From: Secundilactobacillus silagei JCM 19001
Lineage (GTDB): Bacteria; Bacillota; Bacilli; Lactobacillales; Lactobacillaceae
Length of the DNA stretch: 64,000 nucleotides
Direction: 5' to 3'
Assembly (NCBI RefSeq): GCF_002217945.1
Contig: NZ_BCMG01000005.1
Span: 62,001-126,000 of the forward strand
Shown here: one piece after another, positions 62,869 to 64,000 of the stretch
Layout: each line of letters opens with the position of its first letter
Numbering within the stretch: position 1 is the first letter of the stretch
Notes under the pieces: model-generated
The model's input: the letters and a program-made list of their open reading frames with translations, nothing else
The model's database searches: none
Told to the model about the DNA's origin: nothing
Made by a program: the position numbers and the translations under genes

Positions 62869-63375
62869 TCATTTCGACTTGTCTGATTGATCGGATTTAT
62901 CAGAAGAAGTCCCTTTTTGCTTATCTTTTTTCATCACATCTTTGAGCTCTTCCAAAAAGACGCTCATATCCTTGAACTGACGGTAGACACTCGCAAAACG
63001 GATGTAGGAAATCTCATCGATATCCGCTAACCGTTTCATGACATATTCGCCGATCAGTTGACTGGAAACTTCATTTTCACCCAGCGCACGGACTTCGTTT
63101 TCAACTTCGTCCACCAGTTTGGTCATGACATCCATGCCCACTGGCCGCTTTTCCGCCGAGCGAATAATGCCCCGTAAAATCTTTTCACGATTAAATTCTT
63201 CACGGGTTCCGTTTTTTTTGATCACTAATAATGGTGTGGCTTCGATGCGTTCAAAGGTCGTGAAGCGAAAGCCGCAGTTTTCGCATTCACGGCGCCGTCT
63301 GATTACTCGGCCTTCATCCGTTGGCCGGGAATCAACGACCCGTGACCCATTATGGTGACAGTGTGGACAGTGCAT
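62869..63375 (-). CDS. nrdR: Transcriptional repressor NrdR
   Basis: Represses ribonucleotide reductase genes when ATP/dATP is bound. Zinc ribbon with C3, C6, C31 and C34, then an ATP-cone (about residues 49-139). The C-terminal tail is Lys/Ser/Asp-rich. Gene order coaE-nrdR-dnaB-dnaI is standard. Confidence 0.96.
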   Translation of the reverse strand: MHCPHCHHNGSRVVDSRPTDEGRVIRRRRECENCGFRFTTFERIEATPLLVIKKNGTREEFNREKILRGIIRSAEKRPVGMDVMTKLVDEVENEVRALGENEVSSQLIGEYVMKRLADIDEISYIRFASVYRQFKDMSVFLEELKDVMKKDKQKGTSSDKSDQSDKSK

Positions 63376-63405
63376 AGTCTCACCCCTTATTCCTTATCAT
63401 TCATT

Positions 63406-64000
63406 TTAGTTTTCAACACGTTTAGTTTTTTCTTTAATTAATGAGCCGAATCCGGCTTCATTCAGCCATCTTACCACTTGCGCTTTCGTTTTATCAACCG
63501 CATGACTGTTATCAATCACCACATCGGCTCGATTGGCTTTTTCAGCCAGTGGTAACTGCGCGTTGATTCGTGCCAAGGCGTCTTTTTTAGTCAGCTGATC
63601 ACGGGCCATCAAGCGCTTTAATTGCAGCTGTGCTGGAATGGTAACGACCATAATCTCGTTGACGCCCGAAGCGCCGTGCGCCTCAAATAACGTGGGGGCG
63701 TCATACACGACCAACGGCACTTTACGTCTGCGATAGCCCTGCAATTTACGGACCACCGCCGTCTTGATCAGCGGCCCCATAATCTCATTCAACTGGGCCA
63801 AAGCTTTCGGCTGGCTGAACACCAAGGTGCCTAGCGCGTGCCGGTCTAGCGTGCCATCTGGTTGGATCATCTGCCAGCCAAAGGTACTTTGAATGGCTTT
63901 TAACCCCTTAGTCCCCGGTTCAACTACCTTACGGGAAACGAGATCCGCGTCAATGATCGGCACACCGTATTCTTTGAACAGGTCGCTAACGGCTGATTTG
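63406..64000 (-). CDS. coaE: Dephospho-CoA kinase, partial (N-terminus outside window)
   Basis: Last step of CoA synthesis, phosphorylating dephospho-CoA. The open frame reaches 64000; the first residues are GKSAVSDLF-like, that is, the end of the P-loop is just cut (only KSAVSD is visible). IIDADLVSRKVVEPG and the VYDAPTLFEAHG motif are diagnostic. The first dozen or so residues lie beyond the window end; do not take the internal GTG at 63963 as the start. Confidence 0.94.
   Translation of the reverse strand, partial: KSAVSDLFKEYGVPIIDADLVSRKVVEPGTKGLKAIQSTFGWQMIQPDGTLDRHALGTLVFSQPKALAQLNEIMGPLIKTAVVRKLQGYRRRKVPLVVYDAPTLFEAHGASGVNEIMVVTIPAQLQLKRLMARDQLTKKDALARINAQLPLAEKANRADVVIDNSHAVDKTKAQVVRWLNEAGFGSLIKEKTKRVEN

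Noticed and set aside
1-64000. CRISPR array, insertion sequence, rRNA or origin
   Set aside because: No regularly spaced repeats, transposase frame, rRNA motif or DnaA-box cluster was found on reading.

Overview
The window is an ordinary-GC chromosomal segment of a low-GC Gram-positive bacterium, almost certainly a member of the Lactobacillaceae. The reasons are the Streptococcus/Lactobacillus-type FASII gene order with FabT and FabK, T-box leaders on pheST and thrS, the L20-type leader on infC-rpmI-rplT, a DUF3042 small protein next to miaA, the ArlRS-like two-component system, a YidC2-type lipoprotein insertase, and frequent TTG/GTG starts behind strong AGGAGG sites. Species cannot be fixed from the sequence alone. 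Most genes lie on the minus strand. No CRISPR array, insertion sequence, prophage or rRNA was found; one tRNA (Arg-UCU) is present.

Region by region. (1) 1-9644: one long fatty-acid synthesis cluster, transcribed leftwards: a FabZ-like protein, fabT, fabH, acpP, fabK, fabD, fabG, fabF, accB, fabZ, accC, accD, accA (cut by the window start). FabT-type TTTGA/TCAAA operators sit at both promoters. A divergent biotin ligase gene (9805-10575) supplies biotinylated AccB and has a perfect FabT-like palindrome in front of it. (2) 10639-14820: an accessory stretch with a YbjQ-family protein, a stand-alone AP2-domain protein, tRNA-Arg, a 52-residue membrane peptide and a three-gene operon of unknown function. 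(3) 15059-18112: glnRA with a GlnR box, miaA and a DUF3042 protein. (4) 18266-21954: an amino-acid ABC transporter operon behind a T-box leader, with a CodY-like box upstream and a tandem 100-bp repeat inside the operon. (5) 22032-35241: ydbST-like PH-domain proteins, a rhodanese-glucokinase-YqgQ-rhomboid-5FCL-L33 cluster, a class B PBP, YfhO, an IscA-like protein, greA, udk and mltG.

(6) 35498-42428: pheST with a Phe T-box, an HxlR regulator, an HD protein, a TrmH-family methyltransferase, acylphosphatase and YidC. (7) 42477-49920: envelope genes (zinc-ribbon membrane protein, AT3 acyltransferase, DUF915 hydrolase), an ArlRS-like two-component system and a highly expressed-looking alcohol dehydrogenase. 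(8) 50242-56662: rpmF-yceD, tmcAL and the yqeG-yqeH-yhbY-nadD-yqeK-rsfS-yqeM ribosome/NAD operon. (9) 56801-64000: infC-rpmI-rplT, thrS with a Thr T-box, and the dnaI-dnaB-nrdR-coaE replication cluster (coaE cut by the window end).

The most useful second-look items are: a FabZ paralogue whose catalytic His is replaced; FabT-like palindromes including one at the biotin ligase; a T-box on an ABC transporter whose discriminator-pairing base and specifier loop point to Cys rather than the Asp/Glu suggested by its binding protein; the tandem repeat in that operon; likely AUC and AUA initiation codons on tmcAL and infC; an unannotatable small membrane peptide; and the three-gene unknown operon with its inverted repeat.
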